Shown here one piece after another: positions 42,830 through 51,749 of a stretch of DNA of 58,564 nucleotides. A program made the translations under genes and the position numbers. The notes below the pieces were generated by a model. That model saw only the letters and a list, made by a program, of their open reading frames with translations, had not been told where the DNA came from and made no database searches. Origin of the DNA: JBCAWW01 sp045106675 (lineage in GTDB: Bacteria; Bacteroidota; Bacteroidia; J057); contig JBGCFA010000077.1 of the NCBI GenBank assembly GCA_045106675.1, positions 1-58,564 on the forward strand, given 5' to 3'. The number at the start of each line of letters is the position of its first letter. Within the stretch, counting starts at the first letter, position 1.

Positions 42830-44314
42830 ATGAGCCTTATGAAACGATTTACCTATTTGAGTCTTTTGCTATTTCTTGTAAATAGCCAAAGCCTATCTGC
42901 TCAAAGTCCGATCGTCGGTGGTGATTTTGAAAATTGGACCACAGATACCCTCCTCGAAACATTCGCTCCTTTTCAGTCTTCGGCTGCACCCAACTATTTC
43001 GAAATCGGTATTGCCAATGTCCGAGCGGTCAATAATGACCTCAATGGTACCGCAGTACATTTGGAAAGCTATCTCAATGACGATAGTGAGATTGTAACTG
43101 GGCTTTTCTGGTTAGGAGATTTTGGGCCTGCTGGCTTAGTAGGAGGAGAGGTCTGTACGGCGATGCCCGATAGCGCATTTGTCAGGCTGAGGTATTCAAT
43201 GGAGGGAGCCGATGAATTTTTGCTGGGATGGCGATTTGAACAAAACGGCCAACAAGTAGCCCTTACACTAGAGACGGTTCCAGGTGTGGATACTAGCTTT
43301 CATTGGGTCGGATTTAATCTCGCAAACTATAGTGCTACTCCTGACAAAATTAGTTTTCTCGCTGCTTCTAGTAATTTACTCAATGGCAGCGTCAATGAAG
43401 AGGGCTCTTGGGTAGAGATTGACTCTATGTACTTTTCCGATGGCAACACTTGTATTACAAATTCAGGTTGGGAGACCTACGAATCCCTTGACTTTGACGA
43501 GCCAAATGATTGGCATACCACCAATCGCTATACCCAATTGCTCGGCTATAACCAACAAGCTGCCAGCCAAGAAACCGACCCTAATCTCATATTTTCTGGC
43601 AATAGCAGTTTGCGTCTTGAAACTATCTCCGATACTAATGCTGCCTTTTTTGATACTACAGGCTTTGTTTGGAACGGTAACGGTTTTGGCGAAGAAGGTT
43701 TTGACGGTGGTCAAGCAGTACCTGCTAGCAATCCTATGCCAAGTAATATTTCTGGTTTTTATCATTATCAAGCCGTCGGAGGAGCTGATACTGCCTTGGC
43801 TTATGCACGCTTTTGGTATTATGATGCAACATTGGATAGCACCTTTGAACTTGAATCAGCCATTGCCCTAGCGCCTACTGATAGCTTCCGATATTTTGCG
43901 ATCCCTCTGAATTTGAGTTTTGCACCGGATTCCTTCTCCTTGATCTTCGCGGCTAGTGATAACGATCATATTCTTAGCCAAAGCATAACAGGCATTGGTA
44001 GCACCCTATGGTTGGATCAGCTATTTTTTGACGGAGTCAACGCCCTGACTCCAGCTTTAGATATCAGCCTTGATTTTAAGGTCTTTCCCAATCCTACTGC
44101 CGATTTTGTTAGGGTCCGCCTCGCGGAACGTCATGCCGAGCCTTTGCAGCTTAAGCTACTCGATCTACAAGGCCGTGTTCTGCAAAGCTATCAACTCGAT
44201 TCCCTTGAACGTCAAATAGACCTCAGAGCCCTTGCCGCAGGGACATACATCCTTCAAGTACAAAACCAAAACGGGCAACAGCTAGCCTTCCAAAAACTCG
44301 TCCTAATGCCCTAG
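42830..44314 (+). CDS. Secreted T9SS-dependent protein of unknown function
   Basis: 494 residues: signal peptide (about 1-25, ending LSAQ), two related beta-sandwich-like halves (VGGDFENWTTDTLLETFAPF in the first; SGWETYESLDFDEPNDWHTT in the second), and a type A sorting domain from about 415 (DFKVFPNPTADFVRVRLAER, then LRALAAGTYILQVQNQNG, ending KLVLMP). The halves look like jelly-roll carbohydrate- or cell-surface-binding modules, but no catalytic motif is seen. Residues VRLAERHAE in the sorting domain are encoded by a module B copy (44116-44131), replacing what is usually a short variable loop. Divergent from the GH16 gene. Confidence 0.82.
   Translation: MSLMKRFTYLSLLLFLVNSQSLSAQSPIVGGDFENWTTDTLLETFAPFQSSAAPNYFEIGIANVRAVNNDLNGTAVHLESYLNDDSEIVTGLFWLGDFGPAGLVGGEVCTAMPDSAFVRLRYSMEGADEFLLGWRFEQNGQQVALTLETVPGVDTSFHWVGFNLANYSATPDKISFLAASSNLLNGSVNEEGSWVEIDSMYFSDGNTCITNSGWETYESLDFDEPNDWHTTNRYTQLLGYNQQAASQETDPNLIFSGNSSLRLETISDTNAAFFDTTGFVWNGNGFGEEGFDGGQAVPASNPMPSNISGFYHYQAVGGADTALAYARFWYYDATLDSTFELESAIALAPTDSFRYFAIPLNLSFAPDSFSLIFAASDNDHILSQSITGIGSTLWLDQLFFDGVNALTPALDISLDFKVFPNPTADFVRVRLAERHAEPLQLKLLDLQGRVLQSYQLDSLERQIDLRALAAGTYILQVQNQNGQQLAFQKLVLMP
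44116..44131. repeat. Module B copy inside a T9SS sorting domain
   Basis: CCGCCTCGCGGAACGT lies in frame and codes for RLAER in the sorting domain of the 42830-44314 product. Confidence 0.55.
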
Positions 44315-44330
44315 GAATAGCGAATAACCG

Positions 44331-44417
44331 ATATCGAAATTCAATGTTGAATGGGTTCAATTGACCGTTGGATGTTGAAATTCGATATTGGACATTTATC
44401 GGCGTTCCGCGAAGCGG
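44331..44417. repeat. Inverted module C pair followed by module B
   Basis: ATATCGAAATTCAA (44331-44344) and TTGAAATTCGATAT (44375-44388) form an imperfect inverted pair; the second extends into GGACATTTATC. A module B copy GCGTTCCGCGAAGCGG (44402-44417) follows within 2 bases. Confidence 0.6.
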
Positions 44418-44532
44418 TGTCGTAAAGTGAAAAGTCCGAATAAGAAGCCGAATCCAGCCCAAACACCTACTTGCATTTAAGCTCATGAGGGCCGAACTTC
44501 CTTAGCAAAGCAGAAACCAATCTATCCAAATC

Positions 44533-47500
44533 GTGAAATCAATTATTCTAAGCCTATTAATTATTTTGCCTGCAAGTTTACTCGGGCAGAATCTAGCGCT
44601 TAGTTTTCAACATTTTGATATTAAGGAGGGACTCCCCAGCCAAAACGTTCAATGTCTTTATCAAGACCACTTAGGATATATATGGATAGGGACTTGGGAT
44701 GGTCTGAGTCGCTACGATGGTTATAGTTTTCACAATTATCAACGAGAACCTTTTGATAGTACCACTTTGGCTGCCAATGATGTCAAAGCAATTATTGAAG
44801 ATGGGCAGGGGAGGCTTATTATTGGTAGTCAAGGCGGTCTGAGTAGATACGATCGAGAAAAAGATGAGTTTTACCAGTTTCCCGTTCCGGAAAAGTTGGG
44901 TAGATCTTGGGCAATAGAAGAAATGAGCCGAGATGAGCAAGGGAGAGTTTGGTTGAGCAAATTTCAAACTCCAAGGTATTTCATTCGCCTAGACACCGCG
45001 AGTAATAAGGTGGATAAAATAATGGGTGGGAATAGCCGATCGATGTTTTGGACTGGAGATCATATGTGGTCGACTAGTCCGAAAGGAATCAATAAATATC
45101 TTTTTACGGGTGATACTTTACTTCCACAGCAGTTAGATGAATTTAGTGCTATTGCCGAACTTAAAACTTACAGTCTTCTTCGAGATCGACAGTCACGTAT
45201 ATGGGTTGGAAGCCATCGAGGATTATATTATTACGAAGCAGATAGTTTAGTGGCAATTGAAGATAGCACTCTAGGCGAAAGCATAGTTATTTGTTTAGCG
45301 GAAGACCATAGTGGACGAATTTGGGCGGGTACTAACAATGGATTATTTGTTCTCGATCGAGATGGAACTGTTTTGGGGCATTATCTCCCTGACCTGATAT
45401 CAGGTCAGGGATTACGCGATAAGATTATCCTTTCCCTTTTGGTGGACACCGGCGGCAATTTATGGATAGGTAGTTATGATGGAGGACTTCACAAAGTCTC
45501 ACTCGCTAGTCGCCCTCGTTTTCAAGCTTTCCACACGGGACATTTTGATGTCTCCAGTATAAATGTTTTTGCGTTCGCTGAAGGCGCAGATAATCGACTC
45601 TGGCTGGGTACTACCCATGGACTTTATCTACTTGACAAAACGACTAAGGAAGTTAAGCGGCACTTCGTCAAAGGCTCCGCAGATTCACTTGGGCTTAGTC
45701 AAAACGGAATCATGGGACTCCATGAAACCCCCGATCAAAAACTATTGATCACCTTTGGGCGTTCGCCTTCACTTGATGTTTTAGATTGGCCTAAACAAAC
45801 AATCACACATTGTGGCAAAAAGGCGAATTTAGGCGTGATAAGGCGAATCTTACCATTGAATTATCCTGCTGATAAATATTTACTAGTAGGCTCTTATGTC
45901 AGTTATTTCGATCTGAAAACGCTTAGTTCGAAAAGAATAAGCTTACGTGATACCTTAAGCCATACTAAATTACCTAGCTATTCATGGGATGCTCATCAGT
46001 CCGCAGACTCTATCATTTGGGTTGCCAATAAAAGAGGACTGTTGAGTATTGACCCCACAGATGGAGTGGTAAAACTATTTCCAATCTTTCCCGATTCATA
46101 TCGTGCAGACAATATTGTGATTGCGATTTGGCCTGATTACGATGATAGTTTTTGGTTAGGCACTTATGGGGCTGGTCTCGCTCATGTAAATCGTAAGGGG
46201 GAGGTAATTGACATATTTACCAAACAGGACGATCTACCCAATAATTTTGTAATTGGTGTGTTACCCGATACTGCAGGCCATCTTTGGATGAGTACCAATC
46301 TCGGGATAGCACGTCTTGATACACAAAAACGCATTTTTCAAAATTTTAGCACCCGAGATGGGCTCATGCACAATTCTTTTTCCACTGGAGCCTATCACCA
46401 AAGCTTAGATGGGGAAATATTTATGGGAGGAGAAAACGGTTTTGTGGCATTTTATCCGGGGCAAATTGAACGAAATTCCAGTAATTTTATACCACCTTTA
46501 CATCTAAATCCCCCCAAAGTATCGGCCCTTCCTTTGCGCCAAGATAGTGCTGGACTACACTTTACGGCTTATCGTGGACAGCGATTAGATTTGAGTTTTG
46601 TGGCCCTTGATTATAGCGCACCCGAGGATATTCGATATCAATGGCAGCTAGTCGGTTGGGAAAATGATTGGCATCACCCCAGCCACGAGCCCAAAGTCAG
46701 CTACACCAATTTGGCACCTGGACAATACACTTTTCAACTCAAAGCAAGCAATAGCGATGGGATTTATCTAGGGCCTACTCTTAGTTTGCCTATCGAGATT
46801 AGACCTCGTTTGGACCAGCATTGGGGCTTTCGTTTTGGGATGATCAGTTTAGGGATATTGTTGGTAGGTGCGATAGTCTATTTTTATGTATTACGCTTAC
46901 GCGAACGCGAAAAACGGAAATTAGAATACCGTATTGCTCAAACCAAGCAAGAGGCATTGGCTTCTCAGATGGATCAGCACTTCTTATTCAATTCACTCAA
47001 TTCGATCCAACGCTTTGTGATGGAAAATCGTCCCAAAGAAGCGGGCAAATTTATCTCACGTTTTGGCCGTTTGATCCGCTTGCAATTGCAGCAGGCTAGT
47101 CAAACGCTGGTAAGTGTAGAAGAAGAGTTGCAAACCTTAGACCTCTATTTATCCTTAGAGCAGCTACGTACCCGAGACAAATTTCAATACACGGTAGAAG
47201 TCGATCCGAGTTTGGATATATTTATGTTGGAGATACCGCCGGGCTTACTACAGCCTTATTTAGAAAATGCTATCTGGCATGGTTTGATGCCCAAAGAGCG
47301 AGAAGGTGATCTAAGGCTTAAATTGGAGGCTGAAAAACAGGGATATAGAGTCGAAGTAATTGACGATGGCATCGGAAGAGAAGCCTCTCGTAAACTCAAG
47401 GAAACCAGCAACTATCGACCTCCAAGCAAAGGTATGGCCATCACTGAGGAGCGAATCATCATGCTCAATGCTTTACATGAAATGAAGATATCGATGTTGA

Positions 47501-47568
47501 TCGAAGATTTACAAACTGTTGATGGCCAAGCCGCTGGTACGAAAGTTTGTTTACAGGTCGCATTTTGA
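44533..47568 (+). CDS. Propeller-type sensor histidine kinase (LytS-like)
   Basis: 1011 residues starting at a GTG. Signal peptide 1-19; a two-component-regulator propeller domain (about 25-650) with repeated blades of the form LYQDHLGYIWIGTWDGLSRYDG; a Y_Y_Y domain (about 690-755, ending FQLKASNSDGIY); one membrane helix (about 770-790); then a His_kinase domain with acceptor H816 in QMDQHFLFNSLNSIQRF and an ATPase domain (LEIPPGLLQPYLENAIWHG). The periplasmic part should sense a ligand and pass the signal to the LytTR regulator encoded 42 bases downstream. Confidence 0.94.
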   Translation: MKSIILSLLIILPASLLGQNLALSFQHFDIKEGLPSQNVQCLYQDHLGYIWIGTWDGLSRYDGYSFHNYQREPFDSTTLAANDVKAIIEDGQGRLIIGSQGGLSRYDREKDEFYQFPVPEKLGRSWAIEEMSRDEQGRVWLSKFQTPRYFIRLDTASNKVDKIMGGNSRSMFWTGDHMWSTSPKGINKYLFTGDTLLPQQLDEFSAIAELKTYSLLRDRQSRIWVGSHRGLYYYEADSLVAIEDSTLGESIVICLAEDHSGRIWAGTNNGLFVLDRDGTVLGHYLPDLISGQGLRDKIILSLLVDTGGNLWIGSYDGGLHKVSLASRPRFQAFHTGHFDVSSINVFAFAEGADNRLWLGTTHGLYLLDKTTKEVKRHFVKGSADSLGLSQNGIMGLHETPDQKLLITFGRSPSLDVLDWPKQTITHCGKKANLGVIRRILPLNYPADKYLLVGSYVSYFDLKTLSSKRISLRDTLSHTKLPSYSWDAHQSADSIIWVANKRGLLSIDPTDGVVKLFPIFPDSYRADNIVIAIWPDYDDSFWLGTYGAGLAHVNRKGEVIDIFTKQDDLPNNFVIGVLPDTAGHLWMSTNLGIARLDTQKRIFQNFSTRDGLMHNSFSTGAYHQSLDGEIFMGGENGFVAFYPGQIERNSSNFIPPLHLNPPKVSALPLRQDSAGLHFTAYRGQRLDLSFVALDYSAPEDIRYQWQLVGWENDWHHPSHEPKVSYTNLAPGQYTFQLKASNSDGIYLGPTLSLPIEIRPRLDQHWGFRFGMISLGILLVGAIVYFYVLRLREREKRKLEYRIAQTKQEALASQMDQHFLFNSLNSIQRFVMENRPKEAGKFISRFGRLIRLQLQQASQTLVSVEEELQTLDLYLSLEQLRTRDKFQYTVEVDPSLDIFMLEIPPGLLQPYLENAIWHGLMPKEREGDLRLKLEAEKQGYRVEVIDDGIGREASRKLKETSNYRPPSKGMAITEERIIMLNALHEMKISMLIEDLQTVDGQAAGTKVCLQVAF

Positions 47569-47610
47569 TTTCTCACATTTCCTCACAATTTTGTCATAGG
47601 AGAACTGCCT

Positions 47611-48366
47611 ATGGCGATACGAACCATTTTGATAGACGATGAGGAAGATGCCCGTTTTTCCTTGCGTAATTTTCTTCAGACCTACTGTGAGGATGTCGAG
47701 ATATTAGCAGAGGCGACTACGGTAGCGCGTGCTTTAGAGATTATTCCGCAATTGGAGCCGGATCTAGTGTTTTTGGACGTACGTCTGAGTCCCGGGAGTG
47801 GTTTCGATATCCTCGAACGCTTGGACTCAACGCCCTTTGCGGTGATATTTGTTACTGCCTATGACGAATATGCTTTGAGAGCCATTCGATTTTCGGCCTT
47901 AGATTATCTCCTCAAACCCATCGATCCTGATGAGCTGGAAGCTGCGGTTGAAAAAGTTCGCCAAGGGCTGACCCAAGAAAATGCCGCTCCTGATCCTCGT
48001 ATTTCTCTCTTCAAATCTCAACTCCAAATGCCTCAGCAGGAGGGGCGGATCGTATTGCCTACGATGGATGGTTTCGTACTACGAGATGTGAAGTCCATCG
48101 TTCGCTGTGAAGCGGAAAGAAACTACACTCACTTCTACTTTGTCGATGGTACTAAAATGTTGATCCCTAAGACCTTGAAGGTGTATGATGAGCTTTTAGG
48201 TACTTTGGGTTTTTATCGAGTCCATCAGTCTCACCTACTCAATCTACAGCAGATTGTAGAATACAAACGTCGCAAAAAAGGAGGCATCGCTCACCTCAAT
48301 AATGGTGAAGAAATCCCCGTCTCCGAAAGTCGTAAAGATGGCTTTATGCAGCACTTCTTAAAATAA
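47611..48366 (+). CDS. LytTR-family response regulator
   Basis: 251 residues: a receiver domain (1-125) with acidic pocket DDEED, phospho-acceptor D56 in LVFLDVRLSPGSG and K in YLLKPIDPD, followed by a LytTR DNA-binding domain (about 150-251: VKSIVRCEAERNYTHFYFVD, then VHQSHLLNLQQIVEYKRR). It follows the propeller kinase by 42 bases with a good ribosome site (AGGAGA), so the two form a matched pair. The closest downstream gene is the six-repeat secreted protein, a possible target. Confidence 0.95.
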   Translation: MAIRTILIDDEEDARFSLRNFLQTYCEDVEILAEATTVARALEIIPQLEPDLVFLDVRLSPGSGFDILERLDSTPFAVIFVTAYDEYALRAIRFSALDYLLKPIDPDELEAAVEKVRQGLTQENAAPDPRISLFKSQLQMPQQEGRIVLPTMDGFVLRDVKSIVRCEAERNYTHFYFVDGTKMLIPKTLKVYDELLGTLGFYRVHQSHLLNLQQIVEYKRRKKGGIAHLNNGEEIPVSESRKDGFMQHFLK

Positions 48367-48368
48367 GC

Positions 48369-48401
48369 TTTGTATTTTTTTTAGAATTGATGTTACGTTT
48401 T
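48369..48401 (+). promoter_or_regulatory. Candidate promoter of the six-repeat protein
   Basis: TTTG (48369-48372), a 21-base spacer, then TACGTTTT (48394-48401), one base off TAnnTTTG; 55 bases before the start codon. Confidence 0.33.
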
Positions 48402-48456
48402 TACGGAGCAGAGATACACTTATGCATACTACTTCCCCTAAACTGGTCAAATGCAT

Positions 48457-51400
48457 ATGAACGTTTTCTACAAATCCCTACTTACTTGCTTACTCACATT
48501 TATTTTTGCTTCCCTACACGCGCAACCAGCAAATAACACTTGTGCCACTGCTACTGCTATTACGGTAGGAGGCAGCTGTGTCTATCAAAATTTCACTAAC
48601 CTCAACGCTACGGACTCTGGTGATGCCAGCCCTAGCTGCGGTTTCTATAGCGGGGCTGATGTGTGGTTTAGTATCGTTGTACCCGCTTCAGGTCGGTTGG
48701 TGATTGATCAAGACAATGCGGGCCTCAGCAATACTGCCATGGAGGTCTATACAGGCTCTTGTGGGAGTCTGTTTAGCTATGATTGCGACGACAATAGCTC
48801 GCCCAATGGTAATATGCCTCAGATATTAATCAATGATGTCTCTTTAGGCGGGCAGACAATCTTGGTCCAAGTATGGCGGACCGCAAGTATCTCAGGTGGT
48901 ACTTTTGATATTTGCGCTTTTGAGCCCAGTATCCCAACTAATGTAGACTGCGCTAACGCTACCACTATTGCAGTTGGCGGTAGTTGTATTTATCAGACTT
49001 TTACTAACGAATATGCTGGCACTTCTGGCGACGGAAGTCCTAGTTGTGGCTTTTATAGCGGTTCTGATGTCTGGTTTAGTATGAGTGTTCCCGCTTCGGG
49101 CCAGCTCGTAATCGATCAGGACAATCTTGGTCTCAGCAATACTGCAATGGCTGTCTATACCGGCGCTTGTGGAGGACTGACAGAGTATGAGTGTAATACC
49201 AATGCATCGCCTAATGGCAATATGCCACAGATATTGATCAATGATCCTACACTCGCTAATCAGACGATATTGGTGCAAGTTTATCGAGAAGGCAGTGTCA
49301 ATGGGGGCACTTTTCAGATCTGTGCTTTTGAGCCGAGCATCCCCGTTAATCTAGACTGCGCTAACGCTACTCCTATCACTGTTGGAGGCAGTTGTGTTTA
49401 TCAAGCCTTTACCAACGAATATGCTGGGACTTCTGGTGATGCAACTCCTAGTTGCGGATTTTATAGCGGTTCTGATGTTTGGTTTAGTATGGTCGTTCCC
49501 GCTTCGGGACAGCTCGTAATCGATCAGGACAATCTCGAACTCAGCAATACCGCGATGGCTCTCTATACTGGCACTTGTGGAGGACTTACTCAGTATGAGT
49601 GTAATACCAATTCCTCTCCCAATGGCAATATGCCTCAGATATTGATCAATGACCTTAGTCTCGCTAATCAGACTGTGTTGCTTCAAGTGTATCGAGAGGG
49701 TAGTGTCAATGGTGGTACTTTTGATATTTGCGCTTTTGAGCCAAGTATTCCAGTTAATGTAGACTGCGCTAACGCTACCTCTATTACGGTAGGCGCTACT
49801 TGTACCTATCAAACCTTTACCAATGAATATGCAGGAATCTCAGGTGATGCGAGTCCTAGTTGTGGATTTTATAGCGGTTCTGATGTCTGGTTTAGTATGA
49901 GCGTTCCCGCTTCGGGCCAGCTCGTAATCGATCAGGACAATCTTGGTCTCAGCAATACTGCAATGGCTGTCTATACCGGTGCTTGTGGCACGCTGACAGA
50001 GTATGACTGTAATACCAATTCTTCGCCCAATGGTAATATGCCGCAGGTATTGATCAATGATCCTACACTCGCTAATCAGACGATATTGGTGCAAGTTTAT
50101 CGAGAAGGCAGTGTCAATGGGGGCACTTTTCAGATTTGTGCTTTTGAGCCGAGCATCCCAGTTAATCTAGACTGCGCCAACGCTACTCCTATTAGCGTCG
50201 GTGGAAACTGTACTTATCAAACCTTTACCAACGAATATGCCGGAACCTCAGGCGATGCGAGTGCTAGCTGTGGTTTTTATAGTGGTTCAGACGTCTGGTT
50301 TAGTTTGACTGTTCCCGCTTCGGGGCAGCTTGTGATCGACCAAGACAATCTTGGTCTCAGCAATACTGCGATGGCTGTCTATACCGGCGCTTGTGGCACA
50401 CTGACAGAGTATGACTGTAATACCAATTCTTCGCCCAATGGTAATATGCCGCAGGTATTGATCAATGATCCAGCACTCGCTAATCAGCCCCTTTTAATTC
50501 AAGTTTATCGAGAAGGGAGTGTCAATGGAGGTACTTTTCAGATCTGTGCTTTTGAACCGAGTATCCCTGTCAATTTAGATTGTGCCAATGCGCTAACGCT
50601 TACCCTCGCCAATGATCTGGCTTACGGTTTTTATACCAATGAATACGCAGGGAATTCTGGAGATGGGGCACCTAGCTGTGGTTTTTTTAGTGGGTCTGAT
50701 GTCTGGTTTATGGCTGAAGTTTCGCCCAGTGGCAAACTCACCATCGACCAAGACCAAGGCTCTCTTACCAATACAGCAATGGCTGTTTATACGGGGACAT
50801 GTGGTACGCTCTTTCAATATGAGTGCAATACCAATAGCTCTCTTAATGGTAATATGCCCCGAATTGATATCAATGATGTCGCATTAGCCTCTCAAACTGT
50901 CTACATCCAGGTATGGCGTGAGGGCAGCGTCAATGGAGGCACCTTTGGGATCGTGGCTTATGATCCTGATAATCCGGTATTCCCAGTAGAATGGTTAGAC
51001 TTTACTGCAGAGCTAAGTCCAGAAGCACAAGTCTCTCTCAATTGGTTTACTGGCAACGAAGTCAACAATGATTACTTCTCCATTGAGCGTTCTGTCGATG
51101 GTAAACTATATACTGAGATTGGTCAAGTAGCCGCTGCAAATACTCAGACTGATACGCATGCTTATGACTTTGTTGATGCTTCCCCGCTTCGCGGAACGAA
51201 CTATTATCGCATTCGCCAGATAGATTTTGATGGAGAGAGTAGTTATTCGAAGCAAGTTCAGATCAACAATTACGCTTCGGCCATGAGCATGTCAGTTTTT
51301 CCAAATCCGGCAGAGGATAGATTGCAGGTAGAGTTGTTTTCCCCTCAATCGGGGAACGCTGAATTGTTGCTGACTGATCAGCAAGGCCGCATTATTCTAC

Positions 51401-51540
51401 AAGAAAACGTTCTGCTGCAGCAGGACCAAGAAGCTAAACTTGTACTACAACTGAGTCATTTGGCCGCGGGTATGTATCAACTGAGATTACGACAGGAAGG
51501 CTCCGTCAAAGTCTATTTTCAAAAAATAGTCATCCGCTAG
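48457..51540 (+). CDS. Secreted six-repeat adhesin-like protein with T9SS sorting domain
   Basis: 1027 residues. The ATG at 48457 starts a clean signal peptide (MNVFYKSLLTCLLTFIFASL); an ATG 2 codons earlier is also possible. Six tandem domains of 136 residues run from about 27 to 840, each with DCANAT, GDASPSCGFYSGSDVWFS, VPASGQLVIDQDN, LSNTAMAVYTGACG, SPNGNMPQ and a conserved Cys pattern. Repeat starts from 48943 on are exactly 408 bases apart. A fibronectin-like segment (FPVEWLDFTAELSPEAQVSL) and a type A sorting domain (MSVFPNPAEDRLQVEL, ending FQKIVIR) follow. The repeats resemble bacterial pre-peptidase-like beta-sandwich domains; surface binding is inferred. Module B encodes PLRGTN at 51184-51198. 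Confidence 0.88.
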   Translation: MNVFYKSLLTCLLTFIFASLHAQPANNTCATATAITVGGSCVYQNFTNLNATDSGDASPSCGFYSGADVWFSIVVPASGRLVIDQDNAGLSNTAMEVYTGSCGSLFSYDCDDNSSPNGNMPQILINDVSLGGQTILVQVWRTASISGGTFDICAFEPSIPTNVDCANATTIAVGGSCIYQTFTNEYAGTSGDGSPSCGFYSGSDVWFSMSVPASGQLVIDQDNLGLSNTAMAVYTGACGGLTEYECNTNASPNGNMPQILINDPTLANQTILVQVYREGSVNGGTFQICAFEPSIPVNLDCANATPITVGGSCVYQAFTNEYAGTSGDATPSCGFYSGSDVWFSMVVPASGQLVIDQDNLELSNTAMALYTGTCGGLTQYECNTNSSPNGNMPQILINDLSLANQTVLLQVYREGSVNGGTFDICAFEPSIPVNVDCANATSITVGATCTYQTFTNEYAGISGDASPSCGFYSGSDVWFSMSVPASGQLVIDQDNLGLSNTAMAVYTGACGTLTEYDCNTNSSPNGNMPQVLINDPTLANQTILVQVYREGSVNGGTFQICAFEPSIPVNLDCANATPISVGGNCTYQTFTNEYAGTSGDASASCGFYSGSDVWFSLTVPASGQLVIDQDNLGLSNTAMAVYTGACGTLTEYDCNTNSSPNGNMPQVLINDPALANQPLLIQVYREGSVNGGTFQICAFEPSIPVNLDCANALTLTLANDLAYGFYTNEYAGNSGDGAPSCGFFSGSDVWFMAEVSPSGKLTIDQDQGSLTNTAMAVYTGTCGTLFQYECNTNSSLNGNMPRIDINDVALASQTVYIQVWREGSVNGGTFGIVAYDPDNPVFPVEWLDFTAELSPEAQVSLNWFTGNEVNNDYFSIERSVDGKLYTEIGQVAAANTQTDTHAYDFVDASPLRGTNYYRIRQIDFDGESSYSKQVQINNYASAMSMSVFPNPAEDRLQVELFSPQSGNAELLLTDQQGRIILQENVLLQQDQEAKLVLQLSHLAAGMYQLRLRQEGSVKVYFQKIVIR
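48535..50980 (+). repeat. Six tandem 408-base coding repeats
   Basis: Equivalent points (start of the DCANA codons) fall at 48943, 49351, 49759, 50167 and 50575, each 408 bases apart; the first repeat is more diverged and the last is the most different. Repeats 2 and 4 share runs of over 70 identical bases, which suggests recent conversion or duplication. Confidence 0.9.
51184..51198. repeat. Module B copy inside six-repeat protein gene
   Basis: Exact 15-base core CCGCTTCGCGGAACG, read in a frame giving PLRGT, different from the RFAER frame used at 1929-1948. Confidence 0.65.
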
Positions 51541-51542
51541 TA

Positions 51543-51600
51543 GGTTCGGCTTGCAAGCCGGACCCCACAAACCCAAGGCTTGCAAGCCGGATCGATCCGG
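51543..51600. repeat. Cluster of TTGCAA palindromes (module A) after stop codon
   Basis: A 22-base dyad with one G-T pair around GGCTTGCAAGCC (51543-51564), a second GGCTTGCAAGCC (51577-51588) and the perfect CCGGATCGATCCGG (51587-51600) lie head to tail, starting 3 bases after the stop codon. Confidence 0.75.
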
Positions 51601-51607
51601 GAAAGAA

Positions 51608-51637
51608 AATATCCAATATCGAAGTCTAATGTAGAAG
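51608..51637 (+). repeat. Module C copy
   Basis: Contains ATCCAATATCGAAGTCTAAT; closely similar to 53997-54032. Confidence 0.55.
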
Positions 51638-51683
51638 TTACTGCATGGATATGTAGTCTTGAAGTTCGTTATTGAAAATTCCT

Positions 51684-51713
51684 AAGAGGGATGGTTTTTT
51701 AACCATCCCTCTT
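51684..51713 (+). terminator. Strong rho-independent terminator
   Basis: 13-base perfect stem AAGAGGGATGGTT / AACCATCCCTCTT with a TTTT loop, followed by TGTTTTCG. It ends the six-repeat gene, after the module A and C repeats. Confidence 0.88.
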
Positions 51714-51749
51714 TGTTTTCGTTGAAGCTAATGCATACAACTCCCTTTT

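Noticed and set aside
48892..50094. Series of similar minus-strand frames opposite the six-repeat gene
   Set aside because: They repeat only because the plus-strand gene repeats; no start signals or domain likeness.
49500..50330. CCCGCTTCGGG stretches in the six-repeat gene as module B copies
   Set aside because: They encode the conserved PASG of each protein repeat and lack the GCGGAACG half of the module.
48535..50980. Regular 408-base repeats as a possible CRISPR-like array
   Set aside because: The period is far too long and the repeats are continuous coding sequence with conserved protein domains.
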